A stretch of DNA of 64,000 nucleotides. Origin: Bacteroidota bacterium (GTDB lineage: Bacteria; Bacteroidota; Bacteroidia; AKYH767-A; OLB10). Below are positions 1 through 11,500 of this stretch, in pieces (the first letter of the stretch is position 1; each line of letters starts with the position of its first letter). The translations under genes and the position numbers were made by a program. Below the pieces are notes generated by a model that saw nothing but the letters and a program-made list of their open reading frames with translations, ran no database searches and was not told the DNA's origin. The stretch covers positions 186,001 through 250,000 of the forward strand of contig JADJPB010000004.1 in assembly GCA_016713445.1 (NCBI GenBank). The letters are read 5' to 3'.

Positions 1-237
1 TAATGTCTTCTTCTAAATTCGCTCCCGTGCACGAAATAATATCTACTTTGCCTTGACGAATCATTTCTGCTAGTGAAATTCCAAGCTCAGCAGTGCTCAT
101 AGCTCCCGCTAAGGTGATCATCATCTTTCCACCTTCGAGCAAATGTTGCTCATATCCTTCGCTGCATCCACCATCGCCGCAGCATTAAAATGGCGATAAT
201 GTTTTATCATGAATTCTGAAATGGGACCTCTTTGCAT
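1..237 (-). CDS. Deoxyhypusine synthase-family protein, N-terminal part, cut by window edge, frameshifted
   Basis: The minus strand reads MQRGPISEFMIKHYRHFNAA at the start and, after a one-base shift near position 157, continues through GGKMMITLAGAMSTAELG and VDIISCTGANLEED. This is the N-terminal NAD-binding part of the deoxyhypusine synthase / homospermidine synthase-like family. Bacterial members are thought to act in polyamine metabolism (for example making homospermidine) rather than on eIF5A. The reading frame breaks inside AAKG-YEQH, where one G of a short run seems to be missing. The start at 237 is chosen because family members begin a few residues before the RGPIS motif. The C-terminal two thirds lie outside the window, so the exact substrate cannot be judged. 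Confidence 0.75.
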
Positions 238-302
238 GTATTCTTTGATTTAGTGTTTTATAGTTGAGCAAAAGTAAACGAAACTCAGAAAGCACTTCTT
301 GT

Positions 303-777
303 TTACGGAATAGATTTTTTGATTTCTGTGAATAAGATTTCTGGACTCTTCATGCCAATCCTAAATAGGTTTCCGCCCTCAAGCTTGAGAAGCAATGCTT
401 TACGACCTTCTGAGTAAAATCGATATTCTTCTTTATTTAAGACGTTAAAAACAGGGTTGTTTAAATGATAGCGATTGTAAATTCCGATTTCTGCATTCGT
501 AATGACATTTAAAGGAAGAATTACTTCCTTCTTTCTGGATGAAATAAGATGGACGGCTTGGTTCTTTAACTCGATAGAATAATAAGGGATGAACCAAAGC
601 ACAACGCTTAATAATAAGATAACATTTCCAACAATAAAAAACCCCATCAATACTTCCTTTTCTTCACTGTAAAAATGTGCAATGAAACAAAAAATCATCA
701 TCACCAATTCTTCTCGATAAACCATAACGATTTCGACCGAGGTAATGCACTTCCTTAAATTTTATTTCATTATTCAT
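303..777 (-). CDS. Small membrane protein with PH-like C-terminal region, frameshifted near the N-terminus
   Basis: The downstream part encodes two hydrophobic segments (IFCFIAHFYS and GFFIVGNVILLLSVVLWFI) followed by about 85 soluble residues ending in FRIGMKSPEILFTEIKKS. This resembles the bacterial PH-like domains found in small Bacteroidota membrane proteins. A better start is the ATG at 777 in another frame, which gives MNNEIKFKEVHYLGRNRYGL; it joins the downstream frame near 700 with a one-base indel. The intact protein would be about 158 residues with the PH-like part cytoplasmic or periplasmic. It is probably not co-transcribed with tilS by design, although both are on the same strand 18 bp apart. 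The function is unknown and the PH assignment is by general appearance only. Confidence 0.55.
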
Positions 778-795
778 AAACTTCCCATTTCATTT

Positions 796-2114
796 TTAAG
801 ACTGAAGTAGTATTGTGGTGATCCGATAACGATGGTCAAGTCGATCACCTAAAATCCATACTATATCCTTCCCATTCATCAATAATAGTTTTTTATTTTT
901 TTGATGAATGGGCAATTTTTTATCAATAAAATAATCACTCAGTTTTTTCTTTTGATTCATCCCCAACGGATAGAAACTATCCCCATTTTTCCAAGTTCTT
1001 ATAGCCAAAGGAAACTGCAAACGTGAGGCATCGATAAAGGCTGTATTTTCTTCTCGAATAGAAGTAGTTAATTCAAATTTGAAGTTGTGCTGAAAAATTA
1101 ATTCCCCTCCAGGCAAATTAATTTTTTTTACGGATGACCGAATTTTTGCTTCAAACGAAAAATCTACATTTATCTCTTGTAAAATGAAATTTTCCCGATC
1201 AATTCTTAAAGTATATTGATTGGAATAAAATGTTTTTCCCGACTCTTGGAGGGCCGCTATAATATCTTCAATGATGTTTCCTCCAAAGCCGAAATCTTTT
1301 AAAGCTAACCAAATCAAATAATTTTTTGATGGATGATGCATGAAAGATGTGAAATTGATTTTGACGAAGTCACTTTGCTTTTGAATACAAGGTTCGAGTA
1401 AGCTTTAGAGTATTCGTCGACTAAAAATTCATTTCTTCCATCCTGTTTCCCAACCGAACTAAATTTTCCTGTATCGAAGGATTTAATTCTTTGCAAATTA
1501 GGCAGTACTTTATGTCGAATATAGTTTCTCTCATAGTCGGTGGAAGAATTGCTAGCATCCTCTCCCCATTCAATATTGTTTTTGACTGCATACGCTAAGA
1601 TTTCTTTTTTGGAAAATGATAGTAGCGGACGAATAATTTTCTTATTCCTCGATGGGATTCCACGCAAACTTCCAACTCCTTTTCCAGAAATTAGATTGAG
1701 TAAAATAGTTTCAGCTTGGTCATTGCTATGATGAGCGGTAGCAATAAATTCGAAATTATATTTTTCTGTTAATTCATCAAACCAATTATAGCGAAGTTCT
1801 CGGGCTGCCATTTGAATAGAAATGCCATTTTCTTTAGCAAACAATTTTGTTTCAAACTTTTGATGGTAGAAGGGTACATCGCATGTTTTGCAAATTACTT
1901 CACATAGGTTTTCATCTTCGTCAGAGGCACTTCCACGTAAATTGAAATTACAATGGGCCACCGAAATGTTGAAGTGAAGCCGATGAAAAAGATGTAACAT
2001 CACCATGGAATCCACGCCACCACTTACCGCAAGTAAAATGGGAGTCTCCGAAGTGAGCCCTAATCTCTTGCGACAATAATTCAGAAATTGCTGTTCAAAT
2101 TTGGTATGCGTCAC
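796..2114 (-). CDS. tilS: tRNA(Ile)-lysidine synthase TilS, three homopolymer frameshifts
   Basis: TilS attaches lysine to C34 of the AUA-reading tRNA-Ile in an ATP-dependent reaction in the cytoplasm, which switches the codon read from AUG to AUA. The PP-loop motif SGGVDSM sits about 28 residues from the start, followed by typical family segments such as ISVAHCNFNLRG, HHSNDQAETILLNL and the C-terminal TilS_C-like stretch FPLAIRTWKNGDSFYPLGM. The total is about 440 residues, normal for the family. The middle is broken three times: an extra A near 1472, a missing T in the run near 1428, and a missing A near 1362. With these corrected, one continuous protein results (for example PSIQENLVRLGNRMEEM between the first two). 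The start is GTG at 2114. The gene is usually essential, so sequencing error is the likely cause. Confidence 0.88.
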
Positions 2115-2118
2115 TCTA

Positions 2119-2126
2119 CAAAGTTA
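2119..2126 (-). promoter_or_regulatory. Candidate -7 box TAACTTTG for tilS
   Basis: The minus strand reads TAACTTTG, which matches the Bacteroidota -7 consensus TAnnTTTG. It lies only 4 bases before the GTG start of tilS, so the transcript would be nearly leaderless. I see no clear -33 TTTG at the usual spacing. Confidence 0.3.
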
Positions 2127-2171
2127 GTTTTTTTTGTACCTCCTGCAACTAAAATTAATCATCTCAAATTT

Positions 2172-3466
2172 TTAAATAGTGGTAAGTGCTGTTTTCATAG
2201 ATTGAGCTTTCAACATACACTCGTCAAATTCTTTTTCAATATTACTTTTTGCAGTGATCGCTCCACCTGCTGGATAAAGAAAGATGTCGTTTGAACTATT
2301 GTAAAGGATACTCCGAATTACTACGTTGAAATCGAAGTCACCACTTGGAGAAATATAGCCCACGGAGCCAGAGTAGAGGCCACGGCTAAAGAATTCTAAT
2401 TCTTCAATAATTTCCATCGCTCTAATCTTAGGCGCTCCAGTCATGGAGCCCATCGGAAAGCAAGCTTTCAAAATGGTTGAAAAAGGGGTGTTATCTCTTA
2501 AGGTAGCGCTAACGGTTGAAATTAATTGATGTACTGATTTAAAGGAGTACGCACCGAAAAGTTCGTCTACTTGTACCGAACCTGTTTGCGCAATTTTGCC
2601 TAAATCATTTCGAACTAAATCCACGATCATAACATTTTCAGCTTGCTCTTTTTTGTTGTTTTGAAGTTGATTTTTTAGCATTAAATCTAGGGAAGGATCC
2701 TGATCTCTTTTACTCGTTCCCTTGATCGGCTGAGAAATAATTTTGTTGTTATCCTTGCAAATAAATCTTTCTGGACTGCAACACATCAACCATGAATTTT
2801 TGTGACGATAAAGTCCAGAAAATGGAGCCTGGTTTTGACTTTGCATCGACCACCAAAATTCAGCGGGATCATTGATTTTACCTTTACCCTGGAAGGGTAA
2901 GCAATAGTTGATTTCATAAATATCACCTTGTTGTAAATGATGATGTATTTGGCTTAAAGCGTTCGTGTATGGTTCTTCAAAAATTAAATCATCTTGAAAA
3001 ATCAAATTTGGTTTTGGTGAATTGATATTTGCATTTTCTGAAGTGGTTGTTTCAGGAATTGGAATCTCAGTAATGGTGTTGTTGGTAAGATGTTGCTGAA
3101 GTAATTTACTTTTTCCACCTTCAATTATTCCTACAAATTCCGGAACAAATAATGTCATCAAGGGAAATCCAATGGGATCTTGATGTTCGCTTTTTAATCT
3201 TATTTCAATGCTATTTTTTAGGTCATACGAGAGATGAATAAAGATCCATTTACCATGATGTTTTTGGGTGAACTCGTCAATTTGAGTGAAGGAATCTTGG
3301 TCTTCTAAATTCATCAAATCCAATGCATTCCAGCCACTAAGGACCTCAAATGTGAAGGTCCAGGCACCTGAAAAGTGCCTGTGTGGAGTAAAATAGCATG
3401 TTCGTGCTTTTTCACTTCTTGTAAGATGTAATTAATTAAACTATTGTAATTAAGTATATTAGACAT
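2172..3466 (-). CDS. pabB: Aminodeoxychorismate synthase component I (PabB), N-terminal frameshift
   Basis: PabB converts chorismate to 4-amino-4-deoxychorismate for folate synthesis. The chorismate-binding core is clear: the PIKGT motif, whose lysine separates PabB from the PIAGT of anthranilate synthase TrpE, then VMIVDLVRNDLGK, GSMTGAPKIRAMEIIEELE and SRGLYSGSVGYISPSGD. The long frame begins at WNALDLMNLEDQDSF, but the protein has to start further upstream. ATG at 3466 in another frame gives MSNILNYNSLINYILQEVKK and joins the long frame after a one-base indel near 3375-3395. The complete protein would be about 430 residues. No PabA (amidotransferase) gene is adjacent. The assignment as PabB is firm; the exact position of the frameshift is not. 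Confidence 0.88.
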
Positions 3467-3725
3467 TTAGTGACGATTCTAATTTGAAGTACCCAAAGTA
3501 TAAAACAAATTCTACTGAAGCTTATAATTTTTACCAATAAAATCCCTCTGTTTACCCTTGATTTTAGGAGGTTAATATAAAGATTTTTCGGTGTATTATG
3601 TAAATGATAGATATTAGTAGGAAGACAAATCATGACTAATCTCAGGATAGCTCTATCAATATGGTTGTGTGAATGCTGAATAGCGGCATATAAAACCAAT
3701 AAGTAAAACACAAAAACGAACGAGG

Positions 3726-6700
3726 ATGATGAAAAACTACAAACTATTTCAAAAGCTAAGTAAAGCAATTTTTGCGGTATTCTTTGCTTTGTGTGCCTTA
3801 TGGCCATCAACAGGAACTGCGCAAATGGTTCAACAGCATGAGTCATTTGAAAGCACTACTTTATTTCCAGCACCAGGTTGGAGACAACAAAATATGCTAC
3901 CAACGTGAATGGTGCGTTTGTGCTTCAACCCGTAGCTGGGGCAACAAATCCAACCCCTGGAGCTGCTCCCGGTGGTGGTTTAAATTTGATGATGTTTAAT
4001 TCTTTTGTTGGAACAAACAACGATACATCCATCATCATTACAAAACCATTTGACTTTAGCAATAATGCAGGAACGAATCCTCGGTTTAGCTTTTACATGT
4101 ATCGTGATAACGCATTTGCTGCGAACGACGATCATATTCGTGTTTACATAAATACTTCCCCCAGCATGAGTGGTGCCACTTTGTTGTCGAATACGTTGGG
4201 CGCAAATAAAATGTCGAGGTACTATAATACAGCTCCTGCTTCTGGAGCTAATACTTGGAATTTATATACCTATGATTTGGCTGCTGCAACCTATACTGCA
4301 AAGCGTTATTATTTCATCATCATGGGTGTTTGTAAGGATGGAAATAACATTTACATGGATCGTGTCACTACAAATACTTATCCAAGTGCAACGAACGCAT
4401 CTGATGTAAGTTTTAATTTGTTTTTGCAGAATGGTGCTTCCGTAGGTACGGGTGTTAGTAATCACATGATTGTTGGTGTTCGATGTATTGTAGGCGGTAC
4501 TAGTGGTTGTGGCGTCGTAAACGGTGCGCTTTCAACAGCGGTGAAACTCGATTCTTTAATGATGAATACCAATGGAACTACCAATGTTCTGAATATTGAT
4601 GATGCAAAAATTTATTATACGGGTGGTAGTGTTCAGTTTGATACTACTTATGTATCTCCTTTTCCAGCTACAGCTGGTTCGGATGATTATCCAAGTAGAA
4701 GATTTGGTCAAACGATTGCTGTACCTGGAACTAATCTAGATTTTATTAATGGAGCTACTTCTTGTATTTATTTGGAATATGATACAACATATTTCTGGTT
4801 AACATACGATGTAAAAGCAACAGCAACCGGAGGAAATTTTGTGGATGCTGATTTGCGCGGTGCCGCCGTTGGGGGTACAGCCGGAACATGTCCTTCACCA
4901 GGAGGAACAGGAATTTCTGTAACTCCTGACCCAGGAGGATTCTCTTTGGCAGGTGCAAGTCAAATCGATTTGCCTTATTGCGTAGGAACGTATACCGTTG
5001 GTACTTCATGGTTAAATGGTTCTTACACCAATAATGATTATGTTACCCATGTAATTCTGAATGGAGCTTCAGGTACTGCTATCAATACAACCGTTGGGGC
5101 AAAAAATAATAACACCGGGCTTCCTTCTAATCTTGCTTGTTTGACTGGTAATGGTGGACCTGGTTGTGATTTTACTTCTCATCCCCCCGATTATGAATAT
5201 TGGCCTTCTGTACCCGGAAGAACTGTTGTGCTTACTCAAGGACTGGGGTACTCGGTAAATGTAAGAGCAGGTACTTGGAACTCAAATAACAATATTGCCG
5301 TTTTCATTGACTTCAATAGAGATGGTGATTTCTTAGATGTTGGTGAAAAACTTGGACAAGTAACCTTGCCCGGTTTAGGAAATGCTAATATTGCTTTTAC
5401 TGTGCCAGCTGCAGTATATACCGGAGTAACTCGTATGCGTGTGCGTGAAGTTTATGCTTCCTCAAATGTTACCCCTTGCGCTCAATTCACCTATGGTGAA
5501 ATTGAAGATTTCTCAATAGTTATTTCGCCAAGTTGCCCTGCAACCTATAAATTATGGTTAGGAAATACCGACGACTGGAATAATCCAGGTAACTGGTGTG
5601 GCGGTGTGCCTACTATTGGTGACGATGCACAAATTAGTCGTGTTCAAGTTTTCCCGCCTACAGGTACTCCAACACGTCCGTACTTCAAGCCAACCATTAA
5701 ATCTAATATATCTGCAACAGCAAGAATTCTTACTATTTCTAATTTGGATTCTTTGATTATTAACGCTCCCGTTCCAAGTGCAAATGCGTTGCGTTTAGCG
5801 CAGGATTTAGTGAATAATGGTCGTATTTCAGTCGTGAGTTCCTTTACTACTAATTTGACGTATAGTAATGGTACTTTACCAAATAATATTTACACTCCCT
5901 TTAAGTCTCAAAGTACCGATGCCCGCTCTCAAATTATTTATTCTGCAGCAGAGTTAACATTGAATAGTTTAATTGGTGGTGATCGAATCAATGGAATTGA
6001 ATTCAGCCTTTGGTCTAAAGGAAGTTCTGCATCATTCGGTAACTTTACAGTGAGTTATGCATTAGTGCCTTTCACACAACATGCCAGTAATGTTCCTTAT
6101 GCTGGAGCTTTAACTACGGTTTATGGACCAACAGCACTCACTACTAATTTAGGAGTAAATACACTCAATTTAACTACCCCAATTGTTTGGGATGGCTCTA
6201 GCAATTTGTTGATTCAATATTGTTTTGATAATGCCTCCAACATTGGTTCTAATGATGATCGTATATACATCACTCAAACAACAGGTATAAAGTCAACATT
6301 GATTTTATCTACCACAACGAATGCGGGAAGTGGATGTTCACTTGTGTTTGGTGCCGGTGTAACCGATAATTTCTTTAGTGGATTGAGTTCTTTCCGTCCT
6401 AACTTTACCTTCCTCATTGATCGTCCTTATACAAAAGCCATCTTCGCATTACAAAGAGATTGGATTAACAATGGATTTTTTGATGCAGGTTATAGTCAGG
6501 TGTTGATGGATGGAGCCGTAGCTCAAAATATCACAGGTTCACAGCCTACTACATTTAACGAGTTAAATATGAGTAAGGGGTGCCGTGAATCAAACGGTAA
6601 CCATGCAAAGAAGTATTACAGTTGATTCTTCTTTAATTTTGACTCAAGGATCGATGTTGATGAATGCATTTACATTGACCATGAATAATCCATCCGTGAA

Positions 6701-7916
6701 TACAGGAAACTTAGTTGCTCCTGCTGGACCGTTTGCAAGAACCGCTGGTTTTTTAATAAGTGAAAATGCAGCCTCTGCGGTGATTTGGAAAAATATTAAT
6801 ACTGTAACAGGTTATCGTGTCATTCCTTTCGGGAATGCCGCCGTGCCATCTCCACTCTATATTCCTTTCTCCTTTACGCATAATAGTGGAAGCTTAGGCG
6901 ACTTGTCTATATCAACATATAATGCACCAGGCAACTTACCTTGGCCTCCAACCGTAACGCATTTTAATCCTTCTACAGGAGCAGGAAATAATGCTCCTTC
7001 TGCTGTCGATCGTTTCTGGGTGTTAAGTAAAACAGGAGCCAATCCAAATGTGAATGTAGTATTTAGATTTGCGACAACCGAAAGACCAGCAGGGATGTCT
7101 GCATTCAATCAAGGAAAAGCGCAACCATGGAGAACATTAACACAAAATAATGCTTGGATTCGATTAATTACTCCATACACGTTTGTTACGTATACACAAA
7201 ACTATGGTACCAATGCAGTTCCAGCTTATGATTCCGTGAGGGTTTCTGGATGGGATTGGCCAGTATTGCCAGTGGGCCCAGCGCCTTATTTCTCTCCATC
7301 AGCATCAATTGGTAATTCTCACCCATGGGCAATAGCGTTAAATACAGGAGGGCCATTGCCAATTGATTTGGTTGAGTTCAATGCACAACTCATCAATAAG
7401 AAGGTAAAGCTTACATGGACTACGGCCTCTGAAGTAAATAACGACTACTTCACGGTGGAAAGAAGTGATAAAAATGCCATGGATTTTAGTTTCATTGCTA
7501 CGGTAAATTCTTATATGAATAATAGTAATGTCCTTCTGAATTATGAAGCTTGGGATAATCAGCCTCTGCAAGGAATGCAATACTATCGATTGAAGCAAAC
7601 GGATTTGGATGGTGAGTTTACCTATTCAGAGTTAAAACCTGTGTTTGTAGGCACATCGAAAACATTTGAAATTACTAACGTTTACGGACATACGCAAAGT
7701 AGTGAACAACTTCAAGTGGAGTTTATATACGATAGCGAATTGCCTTTAACTTCAATCATTACCGATGCAACCGGACGCGTGGTGTATCAGAAATTAGTGA
7801 ACGAAGCGGTACCAGGCTTGAACAAAATGGTGATCGATCAAAGCCTTGCTCAGGGATTGTATTTCATCATCCTTCAAAATCAAGAACAGAAAATATCCTA
7901 TAAATTCTTTAAATAG
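3726..7916 (+). CDS. Large secreted T9SS-sorted protein, copy 1 (anchor-J, GEVED, T9SS tail), two frameshifts
   Basis: This is a predicted cell-surface or secreted protein of about 1396 residues. It opens with a signal peptide (LSKAIFAVFFALCALWPSTGTAQ). A choice-of-anchor-J-like domain spans about residues 38-190 (ESFEST to DRVTTNTYP). A GEVED-type domain spans about 420-600 and ends in YGEIEDFSIVI. A WLGNTDDWNNPGNWCGG module follows at about 610-690. The C-terminal 190 residues hold the LTWTTASEVNNDYFTVERS segment and a type A T9SS sorting domain (IITDATGRVVYQ to ISYKFFK). The frame is broken near 3889 (one A missing in CAACAAAATATG) and near 6577 (one extra G in GGGG). Both repairs are supported by the paralogue at 8550. 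Two adjacent ATG codons at 3726 and 3729 could start it. The biological role is unknown; adhesion or gliding-surface function is only a guess. Confidence 0.85.
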
Positions 7917-8057
7917 AGTCTGTCCATAAAGTTAGTGTTTGGTCATAATGTTCGAGTTCGAGGCTTTCGCAGTCTTGAAAACCAAGGAGTTTACTACTGT
8001 AAATGACTGTTTTCGAGACAAGACTAACGATGAAATCGGACATTATGGACAGACACT
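7917..8057. repeat. MITE-like element with 12-bp terminal inverted repeats
   Basis: The segment starts directly after the TAG stop of the preceding gene with GTCTGTCCATAA (7918-7929) and ends with the exact reverse complement TTATGGACAGAC (8043-8054). It is about 140 bp long and has no coding potential. A smaller imperfect palindrome (GTTTACTACTGTAAAT) sits inside. The structure fits a non-autonomous miniature inverted-repeat element or a dispersed REP-type repeat. No second copy occurs in this window. Confidence 0.5.
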
Positions 8058-8088
8058 AAATAATCTTGCTTCATCCAAATGAATGATT

Positions 8089-8124
8089 AGGAGCTTCGGA
8101 GTTTATTCCGAGGCTCCTTTTTTT
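8089..8124 (+). terminator. Rho-independent terminator after the first large surface protein
   Basis: The stem AGGAGCTTCGG pairs with CCGAGGCTCCT (one A-C mismatch) around an 8-base loop and is followed by seven T residues. It lies about 170 bp after the stop codon at 7916, on the far side of the inverted-repeat element. Confidence 0.75.
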
Positions 8125-8549
8125 ATGAGGGACTTTTTGCCTTAATTTTCATAGACGTCTCAAAATCAATGAATTTATTTTTATTTTGAAGCTTTTTTCT
8201 TCAAAATGACTGCTTTTTACTTGTTTGAAAAGTACATTCACCCTGAATTTTTAGCCTTTTCAGGAGGATACTATTTATTAAAAATTGCTTTTTTTTACCG
8301 AAACCTTTCTTTTTCGTTATTAAAATTCTACATTTACAATTAAATTTGTGTGAAGTGAGTATTGCTAAACTTAGCAAGTGTGGGTTAAGAGTCATAATTG
8401 AACAGAGCTAAGTAATCGTTTATTGACAGATCTTCTTTCGGGATGAGTTAAATAAACATCTTTAAAATTTATCAAATCGACACAATACCAAATATTAAAA
8501 TAATTTCTATTATAGAATTCGCCAAACAATTCGCCAAACAAATAAACAC
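8125..8549. other. AT-rich intergenic region
   Basis: About 425 bp separate the terminator from the second large surface-protein gene. A short direct repeat (AATTCGCCAAACAA, then again ATTCGCCAAACAA) lies just before the start codon at 8518-8542. I see no gene, tRNA or strong promoter box here. Confidence 0.4.
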
Positions 8550-11500
8550 ATGGAAAACAACTACCAAAACCAAGGATTAATGAGATATATTTTTACATCG
8601 GTACTGGCACTACTTGCGCTCATTTCACCTGAAATTTCAAAAGCGCAAATGGTTCAACAAATTGAATCGTTTGAAAGCGCAACGATTTTCCCCGCCCCAG
8701 GTTGGAGGCAGCAAAAGTATGCTACTAACGTAAGTGGAGCATTCGTGCTTCAGCCTTATGCTTCGGCTACGAATCCTGCTCCTGGAGCTGCTCCAGGTGG
8801 AGGAGTGAATGCGATGATGTTTAATTCTTTTACTGGAATTAATAATGACACATCCATCATCATTACAAAACCATTTGATTTTAGTAATAATGCGGGAGTG
8901 AATCCGCAGTTTAGTTTTTATATGTACCGTGATAATGGTTTTGCCGCTAATGACGATCATATTCGTGTGTATATTAATACGGCTCCTAATATGACAGGTG
9001 CAACTTTATTGTCAAACACGTTAGGTGCAAATAAATTACCTAGATATAGCGCTTCAGCTCCTGCAGCTACTGCAAATACTTGGAATTTGTATACCTATGA
9101 TTTAGCTGCTGCTAGTTATTTAGCAAAGAGATATTATTTCATCATCATGGGGGTTTGTAAGGATGGTAATAACATCTATTTGGATCGTGTTACGACGAAT
9201 ACTTATCCATCTGCTACATTGGCAAGTGACGTGAAAATCGATCTTTTCTTGCAAAATGGTGCATCAGTAGGTGTGGGCGTAAATAATCACATGATTGTTG
9301 GTGTCCGCTGTATAATTGATGGCACCAGTGGTTGTGGTGTGGTGAACGGAGCGCTTTCAACGGCTGTTAAATTGGATTCGCTGTTGATGAATACAAATGG
9401 TACTACAAACGTATTGGATATTGACGATGCTAAAATTTATTATACAGGAGGAAGTACGCTTTTTGATACTACCTACGTAAGTCCTTTTCCAGTTACTGCC
9501 GGAACAGATGATTACCCAGCTCGCAGATTTGGACAAACCATTGCCGTTCCCGGTACTAACCTCGATTTTGTGAATGCAGCAACATCTTGTGTTTACTTAG
9601 AATACGATACTACCTTTTCTGGTTAACTTATGATATTAAGCCAACAGCGGTAGGAAGTAATTTTGTGGATGCCGATTTACGTAGCTCCGCAGTTGGTGGA
9701 ACTGCTGGTACATGTCCTTCACCAGGAGGAACAGGTCTTACAGTTACCCCTGGACCTGGAGGATTCTCTTTATCAGGAGCCAGTCAAATTGATTTACCGT
9801 ATTGCGTAGGTTCTTATACAGTAGGTACATCATGGTTAGGAGGTTCCTATACCAATAATGATTATATCACGCACGTAATTTTAAATGGTGTAATTCCAAC
9901 TGCCATTAATACTACAGTCGGAGCAAAAAATAATAATACGGGTTTGCCATCGAATTTGTCATGTTTGGTTTCTCAGGGTGGACCTGGATGTGACTTTACG
10001 GCACATCCACCCGATTATGAACTTTGGCCTGCAGTGTCAGGACGAACCGTAGTACTTACTCAAGGAGTAGGTTACACAATGAATGTTAGAGCCGGCACTT
10101 GGAACTCAAATAATAATATTGCCGCTTTCATTGATTTTAATCGAGACGGTGATTTTAGTGATCCAGGTGAAAAATTAGGACAAGTAACCTTGCCCGGTTT
10201 AGGAAATGGAAATATTGCTTTTGTAGTTCCTGCTGCAGGTTATACAGGTGTGACAAGAATGAGAGTTCGTGAAGTATTTGCGAATGGAAATATTGATCCT
10301 TGTTCTCAACAAACTTTTGGTGAGATTGAAGATTTTACCATTATCATTTCTCCTAACTGTCCAGTAGGTTATAAATTATGGTTAGGAAATACTGACGATT
10401 GGAATAACCCAGGTAACTGGTGTGGAGGAATTCCTACTATTACCGATGATGCAGTTATCGATCGTGTACAGGTTTTCCCTCCAATAGGTACTCCTTCGCG
10501 TCCTTACTTCCGTCCAACCATCAAGTCTAATATTTTGGCAAATGCAAACAATTTGACAATATCTGCATTAGATTCTGTAATTATTAACTCTCCAACTCCA
10601 AGTGCGAATCCTTTAAAATTGAGAAGAGATTTAATTAATAACGGTAGAATAAAAGTAATTTCTTCTTTCGCCAACAACGTTGTGTATAGTAATGGTACCT
10701 TGGTAAATAATATTTATACGCCATTAAAAGCTCAAAGTACTGATGCTCGAACACAAATTATTTATTCGCAAGCTGAATTAACATTGGCGGGATTAGTGCC
10801 CAATGATAATATTACTGGAATACAGTTTAGTTTAAATTTTAAAGGGAGTACAGCTTCATTCGGTGGGTTTACTATAAGCTATGCTTTGGTACCGTTTACA
10901 CAGCATGCGAGTAATGTACCTTATGCGGGTCCATTTACAACCGTTTATGGGCCTTTGGCATTTAACACTACATTCCCCGGTGTAAATACCATCAATTTAA
11001 CTACTCCTATTGTATGGGATGGTGTCAATAATATCTTGATTCAATATTGTTTTGATAATGCATCCAACGTTGGATCGAATGATGACCGTATCAACATCAC
11101 ACAAACTACGGGTATAAAATCTACCTTGATTCTTTCCACTACCACGAACGCAGCAGCAGGCTGTGCATTGGTTCCTGGAGCAGGGGTTCAAGATAATTTC
11201 TTCAGTGGATTAGCTTCCTTCCGTCCTAATTTCACTTTCTTAATTAATCGTCCTTATGGCAAAGCATTAATTAAAGTACAGGAAGATTGGTTGAATAATG
11301 GTTTCTTCGATGCCGGATATAGCCGAGTTCAAATGGACAGTACCGTTGCGCAAACTATTGCAGGTACGCAACCTACTACTTTCAATGAATTGGAAGTGAA
11401 TAAAGGGGCAGCCTCGCAATTTGTGACCATGATGCGCGCAATTACGGTGGATTCATCGGTAGCACTTTTACAAGGTCAGTTACGAATGAATACCTATACA

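Noticed and set aside
3436..3846. Minus-strand open frame upstream of the first large surface protein
   Set aside because: It overlaps the N-terminus of pabB in another frame and the signal-peptide region of the plus-strand gene, and its sequence has no family resemblance.
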